A DNA stretch of 64,000 nucleotides, taken from positions 1 to 64,000 of IMG/VR virus record IMGVR_UViG_3300031963_000063. One strand, written 5' to 3'. The position numbers and the translations under genes were made by a program. Under the pieces are notes generated by a model. That model did no database searches and was not told the DNA's origin. It was given only the letters and a program-made list of their open reading frames with translations. Position 1 is the stretch's first letter; each line of letters begins with the position of its first letter. The DNA comes from a virus. Below are positions 16,218 through 23,352 of the stretch, one piece after another.

Positions 16218-17086
16218 TATCGTTCTCTGGGTCCTCTAGGAGTGGTGCTTTGAGATCCTTGATTAATTCTATTTGTAGTGTCTCTGAAAGCTTGATCTCT
16301 AAATTGTTGTAATTGCTCTTGTGTATATCTCCAAGATGTATTTTTTGTAGGAGGTTGTCCAGGTTGTGTTTGTTTTGGTGTTGGTACTTGTGGAGCAGAA
16401 GAAGATCTCGTACCTAAATCAACTCTTCTTACAACATACCTATCAAAATTAAATGTAACTGTAACCTTTAATATGTCGGCAGGACCGTATGCTACTGGAA
16501 GAGGAGTAACTGCTTTTGGGAAAGCATTAACAAACTTATATTCTAAAACTTTATTAAAATCTCTCTCAAATTTGTAAATTACCATTTCTTGAACTTTATA
16601 ATCATCTGGGAAATTGAATCTTCTGTAAATATGAGGGCTCAATCCGCTTGGTATGTTTGGTGAAGAACTTGTGTATGATGCTGCTGCTGGTTCTACGTTG
16701 ATTTGATTTCCACCGGCAATATAATCCATCCAACCTTCAAAAAATCTTAGAGTACTATATTCATCATCAACGTAAAAAGTTAGATCAATATCAGTATAAA
16801 GACGAGTATGAGCAAACTCCTGAGTAACTCCCATATAATTATCTTTGACTTCGGCAGTTGCATAAGAAGATGTTGGCAACGTTGCCTCAGAACAAAGATA
16901 TCCCAATCGACTCATAAATCTGTTAATTTCTTTTAGTTGTGGGTCATCATTATAGCTAGTAGAAAAATGTTTTTGTAATGCAGTACTCAAAGGTATATTT
17001 ACAAGATAGTAATTATTTTGAGCCAGAGTCCCTATTACACCCTTAACCTGACTCATTTTAAGTTTTTGAACAAGAGAATCGCCCAC
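16217..17086 (-). CDS. Tail-tube family protein, probable gp54-type tube initiator
   Basis: 289 aa. YYLVNIPLSTALQKHF near the start, CSEATLPTSSYATAEVKDNY and LYTDIDLTFYVDDEYSTLRF in the middle are the pattern of gp19/gp54-like tube proteins, in which a flat beta-barrel interacts around the tube. The C-terminal 60 residues are Pro/Gln/Thr-rich. Position opposite gp48 and gp53 and next to gp26/gp51 favours the baseplate tube initiator gp54 over the abundant tube protein gp19. The first start is GTG at 17086; an ATG ten codons inside is an alternative. A CTAAATA late box lies 34 bases upstream. Confidence 0.6.
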   Translation of the reverse strand: MGDSLVQKLKMSQVKGVIGTLAQNNYYLVNIPLSTALQKHFSTSYNDDPQLKEINRFMSRLGYLCSEATLPTSSYATAEVKDNYMGVTQEFAHTRLYTDIDLTFYVDDEYSTLRFFEGWMDYIAGGNQINVEPAAASYTSSSPNIPSGLSPHIYRRFNFPDDYKVQEMVIYKFERDFNKVLEYKFVNAFPKAVTPLPVAYGPADILKVTVTFNFDRYVVRRVDLGTRSSSAPQVPTPKQTQPGQPPTKNTSWRYTQEQLQQFRDQAFRDTTNRINQGSQSTTPRGPRER

Positions 17087-17087
17087 T

Positions 17088-17094
17088 CTAAATA
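17088..17094 (+). promoter_or_regulatory. Late promoter box CTAAATA (plus strand)
   Basis: CTAAATA on the plus strand 33 bases before the ATG at 17128. It mirrors the minus-strand box at 17121-17127. Confidence 0.65.
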
Positions 17095-17120
17095 CCTTAT
17101 ACGAGTCTTACATTATTAAG

Positions 17121-17127
17121 TATTTAG
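17121..17127 (-). promoter_or_regulatory. Late promoter box CTAAATA (minus strand)
   Basis: CTAAATA on the minus strand 34 bases before the GTG at 17086. Together with the plus-strand box it forms two divergent late promoters whose transcripts would overlap by about 25 bases. Confidence 0.65.
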
Positions 17128-17574
17128 ATGTCATACAAAGGATATTACAACACTGATACTATTTCCAAAATTTTAAATATTCCATCTATTGGTAATATTT
17201 GGATTGACACTTCCCATGACGATGAGTGGAATTGTTATGACGATTCAACCCGCAAATTATACAGTAAAGTAACTGCATTTTACTGGAACAATCTTTCAGA
17301 AGAAGATAGAAAACTTAGGCTTAAAAACCATGGTATGACAGGAAAAAAACACTCAACAAAAACCCGTGAAAAAATGAGTAAATCTGCTATTGGAACTACA
17401 AAACCATCTTTACACAAGGGTGGAACTGTAGTATCTCCAACAGGTGAAATTGTTCACTTCAAGTCTCTTAGACACTTTTGTAAAGAACAAGGATTATCTG
17501 TAAGTCATGTATCAGAATTAATGAGTGGCAAAAGAAAATCTGTAAAAGGATGGAAAAATGGCACATCATTATAA
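17128..17574 (+). CDS. NUMOD-domain protein, homing-endonuclease relative without visible nuclease
   Basis: 148 aa. KNHGMTGKKHSTKTREKMSK (about 68-87) is a NUMOD3-type DNA-binding motif and VVSPTGEIVHFKSLRHFCKE with SVSHVSELMSGKRKSVKGWK (about 102-145) is a NUMOD1/IENR-type motif. These occur C-terminal to GIY-YIG or HNH nucleases, yet the first 65 residues show neither HNH nor GIY-YIG residues. It may be a remnant or a DNA-binding regulator. Its end overlaps the start of gp4 by 17 bases, so it has become the upstream member of the gp4-gp53 operon. Confidence 0.75.
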   Translation: MSYKGYYNTDTISKILNIPSIGNIWIDTSHDDEWNCYDDSTRKLYSKVTAFYWNNLSEEDRKLRLKNHGMTGKKHSTKTREKMSKSAIGTTKPSLHKGGTVVSPTGEIVHFKSLRHFCKEQGLSVSHVSELMSGKRKSVKGWKNGTSL

Positions 17575-18004
17575 TAAAAGTAAATATAAACCATCATCAC
17601 CAGAGAAATATAAGGGAGATCCCAATAATATCATATGTCGATCTTCTTGGGAGAGAAAATTTTGTAGATATTGTGATACCAACCAAAACATTTTGGAATG
17701 GGGAAGTGAAGAGATGTGTTTGCCATACAGATCTCCTGTGGATAATCATTATCACAAATATTTCCCTGATTTTTATATCAAAGTTAGAGAACCGAATGGT
17801 AAGATTAAGAAATACATTATTGAGATCAAACCACTGAAACAAACCATTGAACCAAAAGTTCAAAAAAGAAAAACAAAAGGTTATATCTATGAAGTTGTTG
17901 AATATGCCAAAAATCAGGCAAAGTGGGAAGCAGCACGAGAATGGTGTGCAGATCATGGTTATGAGTTTAAGGTCTTAACAGAAAACGAACTCGGTATTCA
18001 GTAA
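17558..18004 (+). CDS. gp4: gp4 head completion protein
   Basis: 148 aa, matching T4 gp4 (150). The TnsA-like nuclease fold shows CRSSWERKFCRYCD, ILEWGSEEMCLPYRSPVDN, YFPDFYIKV and YIIEIKPLKQT, so the PD...EIK acidic/lysine set is intact. In T4 gp4 is needed to finish filled heads before tail joining and may trim DNA ends. The ATG lies inside the previous gene and is preceded by AAGGATGG as a ribosome-binding site. The last base is shared with the next ATG (TAATG). Confidence 0.9.
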   Translation: MAHHYNKSKYKPSSPEKYKGDPNNIICRSSWERKFCRYCDTNQNILEWGSEEMCLPYRSPVDNHYHKYFPDFYIKVREPNGKIKKYIIEIKPLKQTIEPKVQKRKTKGYIYEVVEYAKNQAKWEAAREWCADHGYEFKVLTENELGIQ

Positions 18005-18414
18005 TGCCTAGAAAAACTCTGAGAGAAAGAAGAGAACAAAACCCCACTGATGATGACAGTAATCGTCTGCGAGAGATTGTAGACGAAATCAATGGTCTTG
18101 AAAAACCTGCAGACATGATGCAGAAGATAAAACAAACTCTTCCTGCAGTTAGTAAAACCAGTGCTCGGGTCGGGGAGATTTATACCTTTGTTTACAATGC
18201 CAAAACTCCTGGAATGAGTTATGATCCTTATCCTTTAGTTGCCGTAACTGGAGTATTTTACTGGGGATTTATGGGAATCAACTTTCATTGGGGAGAATCT
18301 CGACAGTATACTTGGAGTGAAATTATTGGTGATCTTCATCCAGTTCAAGAAGAAGAACTTTCAGACATGAAACGGATATCATATGCAGATCTTTTAGAAA
18401 ATCCTTCTAAATAA
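18004..18414 (+). CDS. Conserved phage protein of unknown function (136 aa)
   Basis: No assigned function. The N-terminal half is charged and helical (MPRKTLRERREQNPTDDDSN). The C-terminal half has YDPYPLVAVTGVFYWGFMGI followed by NFHWG, which resembles a P(L/F)(V/I)...G.N.HW/Y pattern seen in small structural proteins of other T4-like phages. It is translationally coupled to gp4 (TAATG overlap) and sits between gp4 and gp48, so a role in head completion or tail joining is plausible. The final codons include a CTAAATA late box for gp48. Confidence 0.7.
   Translation: MPRKTLRERREQNPTDDDSNRLREIVDEINGLEKPADMMQKIKQTLPAVSKTSARVGEIYTFVYNAKTPGMSYDPYPLVAVTGVFYWGFMGINFHWGESRQYTWSEIIGDLHPVQEEELSDMKRISYADLLENPSK
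18407..18413 (+). promoter_or_regulatory. Late promoter box CTAAATA (plus)
   Basis: CTAAATA overlaps the stop codon of the 136-aa gene and lies 17 bases before the gp48 ATG. Confidence 0.5.
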
Positions 18415-18429
18415 TTAAAAAATAGCCAA

Positions 18430-19332
18430 ATGGCAAGTATACTAAGATATCCATACGAAGCACTATTAGATACTACTGACTATTTGCGAGTTGATCTACT
18501 TTCATATGATGCAGTTAGATCAACTGGTCCTGGAAATTTAATAAGAAATAGTGTTGCATTTGATACAACAGTAACTCAACCAAAAAAAGCAAAAACATTA
18601 AGTAGTAGCATAATATTACCAATGCCATCTAATATTCAAGATGGTAATAGTGTCTCTTATGCTGATTCTAGTTTAGATGGTTTAACTGCACAAGTTTACA
18701 ATGTTGTAAATGATAGCATAACTGGTGGTGGACGTAATGGAACACTTGGATCAGTGACAGATGCATTGGCAAATACTTTAAAGGGTTTAGCAGATGTAAC
18801 TGTGTTAAATCCAGACGCTCAAAAAATATTTACAAAATCAATTGCAGCACAAGCAGCTAATATTCCATTTGGAGGCAACTTAACACTAAGTCAAATTCTA
18901 GCAAGAGAATCTGGTCAAATTCTAAATCCTAATATGGAACTTCTTTTTAATGGAGTGACTCTGAGATCTTTTAAATTTTCTTTTAAAATGACTCCTAGAA
19001 ATCCAGATGAAGCAAAGCAAATTAGAGCAATAATAAAAACATTTAAATTAAATATGGCACCAAAGGCTCAAAGTGATGTATTTTTGAAAACACCAAATCT
19101 TTTCCAATTAAGTTATAGAAAGGGTCCAGAGATTCATCCATATTTAAACTTATTCAAACAATGTTTTTTAACTGATATGTTGGTGAATTACACTGGTGAA
19201 GGTGTTTATTCCACCTATAGTGATGGATCTCCAATTTCATATACAATGGATCTTGGATTTAAAGAACTCGAACCAATTTATGAAGGAGATTATGCAAGTA
19301 ACATTACTCCAGCAAACAGTGTAGGATTCTAA
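18430..19332 (+). CDS. gp48: gp48 baseplate tail tube cap
   Basis: 300 aa. The C-terminal 130 residues carry the gp48 signature: NMELLFNGVTLRSFKFSFKM, FLKTPNLFQLSYRKG, HPYLNLFKQCFLTDMLVNYT and VYSTYSDGSPISYTMDLGFK then ELEPIYEGDY. gp48 sits on the finished baseplate and starts tail tube growth with gp54. The N-terminal 150 residues are more variable. It is followed by gp53 one base after the stop, an order also used in other cyanomyoviruses. Confidence 0.88.
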   Translation: MASILRYPYEALLDTTDYLRVDLLSYDAVRSTGPGNLIRNSVAFDTTVTQPKKAKTLSSSIILPMPSNIQDGNSVSYADSSLDGLTAQVYNVVNDSITGGGRNGTLGSVTDALANTLKGLADVTVLNPDAQKIFTKSIAAQAANIPFGGNLTLSQILARESGQILNPNMELLFNGVTLRSFKFSFKMTPRNPDEAKQIRAIIKTFKLNMAPKAQSDVFLKTPNLFQLSYRKGPEIHPYLNLFKQCFLTDMLVNYTGEGVYSTYSDGSPISYTMDLGFKELEPIYEGDYASNITPANSVGF

Positions 19333-19333
19333 A

Positions 19334-20023
19334 ATGGGATACTTCAGAGAATTACCAGACTTAGATTATCAATCATTTCTTTCTGACAGTATCTCGTCAC
19401 AGAGTTACTTAAGAGTTAAAAACTTATTCAGAAGAAATAAACTACGTGATGATTTAAAAAACGTATTTACTATTTTCAATAAGTATGAAATTGTTGATGG
19501 TGCAAGACCAGATACGGTTGCAGAAGAGTTTTATGGTGATGCAGAACTCGATTGGGTAGTTTTAATGACTGCTGGTATAGTAAATGTTAGAAATGAATGG
19601 CCACTATCGAACTATAATCTATACAAATATGCGGAAAATTTGTATGGTGGTGCAATTAATGATATTCACCATTATGAGACTATTGAAGTAAAAGACTCTA
19701 CAGGAAAATTAATTTTACCTGCTGGAAAAATTGTCCCAGCAGATTTTAAAATTCACTATTACGATCAAAATCAATATTATACAAATGATGCTACAGTTTT
19801 AGGTCAAAATGTTGTAAAAATATCAAACCCTGTCGTAGGTGTTAATAATTTTGAATATGAAACTAAAAAGAATACTGAGAAATCTTCAATTTACTTGTTA
19901 AAAACTTCATATCTTCAACAATTCTTGAATGATATGCGGCAAATTATGATTTATGATCGTTCTTCTCAATATATTGACGAATCTTTAGTTCGTACTGAAA
20001 ACACTAGAATCACGATGCCATAA
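19334..20023 (+). CDS. gp53: gp53 baseplate wedge subunit
   Basis: 229 aa (T4 gp53 is 196). Signature segments are MGYFRELPDLDYQSFL, VFTIFNKYEIVDGARPDTVA and EEFYGDAELDWVVLMTAGIV then NEWPLSNYNLYKYAENLY. It completes the baseplate wedge. The last 39 bases overlap the 3' end of the convergent Mom-like gene, so no room is left for a terminator between the two operons. Confidence 0.9.
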   Translation: MGYFRELPDLDYQSFLSDSISSQSYLRVKNLFRRNKLRDDLKNVFTIFNKYEIVDGARPDTVAEEFYGDAELDWVVLMTAGIVNVRNEWPLSNYNLYKYAENLYGGAINDIHHYETIEVKDSTGKLILPAGKIVPADFKIHYYDQNQYYTNDATVLGQNVVKISNPVVGVNNFEYETKKNTEKSSIYLLKTSYLQQFLNDMRQIMIYDRSSQYIDESLVRTENTRITMP

Positions 20024-20602
20024 GAGTTCTAGTTTCTTATCAAATATCATCACATATCGGTGTTTGCGGGAGCGTTCTTTCCATTCTCCTGCAGCACCTT
20101 TAACTTTGCCTCTAGAGTGTTTAGTTCCGTCTGCATAGTAGAAATCTTTCTTTGGGTCCGAAAGTCCGCAATATTTAAAATTACAAGCCCGATAGATTGT
20201 ACCAGAATGGAAATCACTATCAGCGTAAGAGATGATTGCTTTAACTTTAGTATCCTTCCGTAACTGTCTAATCGATCTTGAAACAAACCAAGAAGTGATA
20301 TTATGTTCGGTTCCTTGGATTTCAGGGTGTATGCAAAGTCGTGAAAGTTCAAAGAGTCCTTCTTGCTCATTTCGTTCTAATCCAAATGCTCCTTGTGCGA
20401 TTTCAGGCACAGGAAGTCCAGTAAAGACACAGACTCCCAGAATACCACCGATATTCAAAGGGCAAAAGTCATTGCCCTTATACAGACCATAATTATACCC
20501 TGATCGAAATCCTTTAGAAAAGTCCTTAAGATAATGAAACCGCAGAAGTAATTCTGCGGCTTCGGACTTACTTACACGATCAATGTAGTAATCAGACTTC
20601 AC
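19985..20602 (-). CDS. Mom-like / GNAT-fold DNA modification protein
   Basis: 205 aa. ELSRLCIHPEIQG, SWFVSRSIRQLRK, IISYADSDFHSGTIYRACNF, YCGLSDPKKDFYYADG and GAAGEWKERSRKHRYVMIFD are the pattern of phage Mom-type acetyltransferase-fold proteins, which in Mu carry out adenine methylcarbamoylation and protect DNA from restriction. Cyanophage relatives are known by annotation only. Start is GTG at 20602, overlapping the gp32 stop in GTGA, so it is co-translated with gp32. Its 3' end overlaps gp53 on the other strand. Confidence 0.75.
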   Translation of the reverse strand: MKSDYYIDRVSKSEAAELLLRFHYLKDFSKGFRSGYNYGLYKGNDFCPLNIGGILGVCVFTGLPVPEIAQGAFGLERNEQEGLFELSRLCIHPEIQGTEHNITSWFVSRSIRQLRKDTKVKAIISYADSDFHSGTIYRACNFKYCGLSDPKKDFYYADGTKHSRGKVKGAAGEWKERSRKHRYVMIFDKKLELLWHRDSSVFSTN

Positions 20603-21525
20603 TCTTCGGCAAGACGAGCAAAGTAAGACAGAGCATCGTCATCATCATCCTCCACAGGTGCCGCAGCACGGCGGGTTGGTTGAAGACTGTTGAGTTCGGT
20701 GCGGAGGTCTTCATCAAGATCCTTCACAGGACCACGAGAATACTCTTCTTCATCAGCAACATCAGGATCTTGATAACGAGGAGTGCCTTTGTTACCCAGC
20801 ACATATTCAAGACGCTTCTTCAGTTCATCATAGGACTTGAACTGGTCTGCAGCAACGAGTTCGGCAAGTGAATACTGCTTCTTCCACACTGCTTCCATCA
20901 CATCATCATCGTCCAGAAGAGGTGCAGAGGCAGCAAACTCACTGGAGTCATAGTTGCGATAACCAGCAACGTTCTTTGCCTTCAGTTTGAAGTTGGCACC
21001 CTGCCAGAAGTCAAACGGATCAATTGCTTCCTCATCTTCAAACTCAGGTTGCATTGCGGCAGTCAGTTTGTCAAAGATTTTTTTACCATACTTAAACAAG
21101 AAGACTTTACCCTCATTTTCAGGGTTGGCAGGGTCTTTCACCACATAGATGTTGGACGCATATGTCAGTTTGCGCTTCTGCTTACGTGCCAGTTCTTTGC
21201 CAGCATCAGTACCATTGTTCCACAGTTCAGAGTTCAGTTCCGACACAGGATCTTTCTGACCCAGAGTGGTGAGACTGTTCTCAATGTACCAACCGCCAGG
21301 ACCCTGGAATGCATGACTGTAGAGTTTCACGAACGGCAGGTCTTCACCGTTGGGGGCAGGCAGGAAACGGATTACGGCATAACCATTGCCACTCTTATCT
21401 ACATCCAGTTTCCACAGACGGTCATCACTAGAACCGCTGCTAGTATTCATTTTTTCAACTTCTTTAACCAGTTTGGCAGTAAGATTGCCAAGTTTAGATT
21501 GCTTCTTAAGGTCAGCAAAAGACAT
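20599..21525 (-). CDS. gp32: gp32 single-stranded DNA-binding protein
   Basis: 308 aa, near T4 gp32 (301). N-terminal MSFADLKKQSKLGNLTAKLV, core DKSGNGYAVIRFLPAPNGED, SHAFQGPGGWYIENSLTTLG and FLFKYGKKIFDKLTAA, and an acidic C-terminal tail (PVEDDDDDALSYFARLAEE) that recruits replication proteins. The zinc ligands of T4 gp32 are missing: the His of SHAFQ remains but the CPVC-type cysteines are replaced (KDPVSEL). The gene looks more GC-rich than its neighbours. It has its own sigma70 promoter, and direct repeats cover its SD (GAGG). Confidence 0.95.
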   Translation of the reverse strand: MSFADLKKQSKLGNLTAKLVKEVEKMNTSSGSSDDRLWKLDVDKSGNGYAVIRFLPAPNGEDLPFVKLYSHAFQGPGGWYIENSLTTLGQKDPVSELNSELWNNGTDAGKELARKQKRKLTYASNIYVVKDPANPENEGKVFLFKYGKKIFDKLTAAMQPEFEDEEAIDPFDFWQGANFKLKAKNVAGYRNYDSSEFAASAPLLDDDDVMEAVWKKQYSLAELVAADQFKSYDELKKRLEYVLGNKGTPRYQDPDVADEEEYSRGPVKDLDEDLRTELNSLQPTRRAAAPVEDDDDDALSYFARLAEE

Positions 21526-21527
21526 TT

Positions 21528-21568
21528 GGATTACCTCGGATTAATTGGATTCGGGGGATTACTCGGAT
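21528..21568 (-). promoter_or_regulatory. Tandem leader repeats over the gp32 ribosome-binding site
   Basis: On the minus strand ATCCGAGTAATCC (21556-21568) is repeated as ATCCGAGGTAATCC (21528-21541). The second copy contains the SD GAGG, eight bases from the ATG. T4 gp32 represses its own mRNA by binding a leader operator, so these repeats are a candidate autoregulatory site. Confidence 0.5.
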
Positions 21569-21597
21569 AGTATAACAGGGTTTCTCTCAACGGTCAA
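21569..21597 (-). promoter_or_regulatory. Sigma70-type promoter of gp32, TTGACC-17-TATACT
   Basis: -35 TTGACC at 21592-21597 and -10 TATACT at 21569-21574 with a 17-base spacer on the minus strand. Predicted start near 21562 gives a leader of about 37 bases. The promoter overlaps the 3' end of the DUF1825 gene. Confidence 0.85.
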
Positions 21598-21919
21598 TGT
21601 ATTTCTTGAGAGATTCAATTGTCTTGTTCATACTATTGAATAAAAATTGCATATCGGTCTCTGGTGGGAATCCCATCAGCGCCACCGACTTGCGTAGTTG
21701 CTCTTTCATTTCAACCGCTTCTGGATCGTCTGAAAGGGACAACCTAGTATACATCACTCTCTGCTTTTCTAGCAAGAGCTCAAGTTTCTCAATGTGTTCC
21801 AGTTTGGTCTCACGGGGCATTCCACCAAAAGTAAGAATACTTCCGTAAATTTCTTCCTGTAACTTATTGATTTCTTTCAGTTCATCTTGAATAATATCGG
21901 AGTCAAAAAAGCTACTCAT
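21587..21919 (-). CDS. DUF1825-like protein (110 aa)
   Basis: FFDSDIIQDELKEINKLQEE at the start, LEHIEKLELLLEKQRVMYTR in the middle and FLFNSMNKTIESLKKYI at the end match the pattern of DUF1825, a family found in cyanobacteria and their phages. All-helical, soluble, unknown function. It overlaps the end of gp59 by 8 bases and precedes gp32, so it is embedded in the replication operon. The family link supports a cyanobacterial host. Confidence 0.75.
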   Translation of the reverse strand: MSSFFDSDIIQDELKEINKLQEEIYGSILTFGGMPRETKLEHIEKLELLLEKQRVMYTRLSLSDDPEAVEMKEQLRKSVALMGFPPETDMQFLFNSMNKTIESLKKYIDR

Positions 21920-22502
21920 CTATGATTTCCCGTAAAATCTTTTTAAATTGGAACACATCAATATTTAGAAACGGATTATATTTCTTGATTTTTAGACTGA
22001 CGATTTCCCACACCGGGTCCAGCAGTTTCTTATCAAACTTATTCCCGAACAGGAATATTTTATCATAGATCACTAGGGTTTCTAGGCTAATCTTCCCGCT
22101 CAGGAACTTCTTAAGAACGGGTGGATGACCTTTGGAACAGTTCAAGGCATCGTCTAATTTTGTCTCCGAGAAGAATTCGTTGCTTTGTTCTTTGAACAAG
22201 TATGTCAAACTCTGTTGTCTTCGCATCCAATCTGCGTAAGTCCTTTCTCCAGAATTGATAATTTCTCCAATCCATATTTGATTTACACTAGTAGATTCTA
22301 CAAAATTTGCAACTAAAAAATCAACAACTTCTTTATCAGAATATTTTCTCGACGTTTTTTCGAAAAAATATTTATCACGACGACGATTAAAAGATGTAAT
22401 AGTTGCTCTTACTTTTTTGTTATATTTGAAGTAATCATATTTTGGATTTGTGAAATGCGACTTTAATGCGAGATACTCACAATAGACTTCAAACGGTGCC
22501 AT
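21912..22502 (-). CDS. gp59: gp59 loader of DNA helicase
   Basis: 196 aa (T4 gp59 is 217). MAPFEVYCEYLALKSHFTNP, YDYFKYNKKVRATITSFNRR, KYFFEKTSRKYSDKEVVDFL and WIGEII with MRRQQSLTYLFKEQSNEF are the signature of this all-helical family. gp59 binds forked DNA and gp32 and loads gp41 helicase onto gp32-coated strands. gp32 is two genes downstream, in keeping with joint action. The GIY-YIG gene ends two bases before it. Confidence 0.9.
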   Translation of the reverse strand: MAPFEVYCEYLALKSHFTNPKYDYFKYNKKVRATITSFNRRRDKYFFEKTSRKYSDKEVVDFLVANFVESTSVNQIWIGEIINSGERTYADWMRRQQSLTYLFKEQSNEFFSETKLDDALNCSKGHPPVLKKFLSGKISLETLVIYDKIFLFGNKFDKKLLDPVWEIVSLKIKKYNPFLNIDVFQFKKILREIIDE

Positions 22503-22504
22503 AA

Positions 22505-22981
22505 CTATTTTTTCTTTTCTCTGTGGTATTTTTCCCTCTTATATTTTAGCACATCATCTCTATTTTGTTCATACCATTTTTTATAAGTTTCTTTTCTTTG
22601 TTCTTTTCTTTTTTCTCTATATTGTTTTTGTTTATCTGGATTATCTTTATAATACTGTCTATGATATTTTCTATTCCACTCTTGAATATGTTTTTCTCTT
22701 TCAGCAAGGTCTCTGGATATTATGTTTCCATCTACACCACCATCCCTTAAATTAATTAGAATGCCTCCGTCACTTTTTCTACCATAAAGAGAAATAAGCC
22801 ACTTTTCATATTCGTAACTTTCTTCTTCATTTTCAAATTCTTTAACGATTACTATTCTATCTTTTGGGGGACAGATATTTGCCCCGCCTCTAATATGAGG
22901 TTTATAGCACCTTCTACCAATACCTTTACCAACATAGTAAGGAGTCCTGTCTTCTCTCAAATAGAGATAAACGTAATACAT
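22505..22981 (-). CDS. GIY-YIG homing endonuclease
   Basis: 158 aa from the preferred ATG. MYYVYLYLRED and TPYYVGKGIGRR supply the two halves of the GIY-YIG motif, with the Arg of IGRR in the catalytic place and EYEKWLISLYGR giving the conserved Glu. The C-terminal 70 residues are an extremely basic, Tyr/Lys-rich helix (YREKRKEQRKETYKKWYEQN). An in-frame ATG at 23005 is only four bases from the TATAAATA box, so the ATG at 22981 is chosen. The gene separates gp33 from gp59 and carries its own late promoter and an upstream terminator, as expected of a mobile gene. Confidence 0.85.
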   Translation of the reverse strand: MYYVYLYLREDRTPYYVGKGIGRRCYKPHIRGGANICPPKDRIVIVKEFENEEESYEYEKWLISLYGRKSDGGILINLRDGGVDGNIISRDLAEREKHIQEWNRKYHRQYYKDNPDKQKQYREKRKEQRKETYKKWYEQNRDDVLKYKREKYHREKKK

Positions 22982-23008
22982 TTCTGCTCTTAACTTAGGT
23001 GACATAAG

Positions 23009-23016
23009 TATTTATA
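23009..23016 (-). promoter_or_regulatory. Late promoter TATAAATA for GIY-YIG gene
   Basis: Exact TATAAATA on the minus strand, 27 bases before the preferred ATG at 22981 and directly after a terminator-like hairpin. Confidence 0.65.
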
Positions 23017-23020
23017 CAAG

Positions 23021-23039
23021 AAAAGGGCAGCAAGTGCCC
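23021..23039 (-). terminator. Probable terminator after gp33
   Basis: Minus-strand GGGCA-CTTGC-TGCCC stem followed by TTTTC. It isolates the GIY-YIG gene from the gp33 transcript. A further ATAAATA box lies at 23079-23085 between gp33 and this hairpin. Confidence 0.55.
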
Positions 23040-23091
23040 CCTTCTCACCTGAAAAGTGTCACCTAAGTCAGGCACTATTATTTATCTCCCA

Positions 23092-23352
23092 TTATAGAGG
23101 CAATCTTGCTCGGGAAGTTTTCTTCATGAAATTGAGACGAGTTGCATCCCACTTAAGTCTTTCTTTTAAAGGTTTTGAAATGAGTTTAGTAACTGATTCT
23201 ACCTCAAGACTATTGATTTCACAGTAATGACAAATAGCATCAATATAATTCATATTTTCTGCTGCCACAATATGTTCAATCTCAAGAGCAAACTTGGAAG
23301 GTGTTAAAAACTTATTCTCGATTGCCTGTTCTAGTTCTTTATTTGGTTCCAT
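23092..23352 (-). CDS. gp33: gp33-like late transcription coactivator
   Basis: 86 aa from the ATG at 23352 (MEPNKELEQAIENKFLTPSK). The segment FALEIEHIVAAENMNYIDAI, then CHYCEINSLEVESVTKLI and LKERLKWDATRLNF, is the pattern of the small gp33 proteins of T4-like cyanophages, which bridge host RNA polymerase, the gp55 late sigma and the gp45 clamp. A longer frame starting at 23457 would run 119 bases into the nuclease gene; the internal ATG leaves a 14-base overlap and a normal gp33 length. The late-promoter boxes found across this window are the sites where it should act. Confidence 0.68.
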   Translation of the reverse strand: MEPNKELEQAIENKFLTPSKFALEIEHIVAAENMNYIDAICHYCEINSLEVESVTKLISKPLKERLKWDATRLNFMKKTSRARLPL

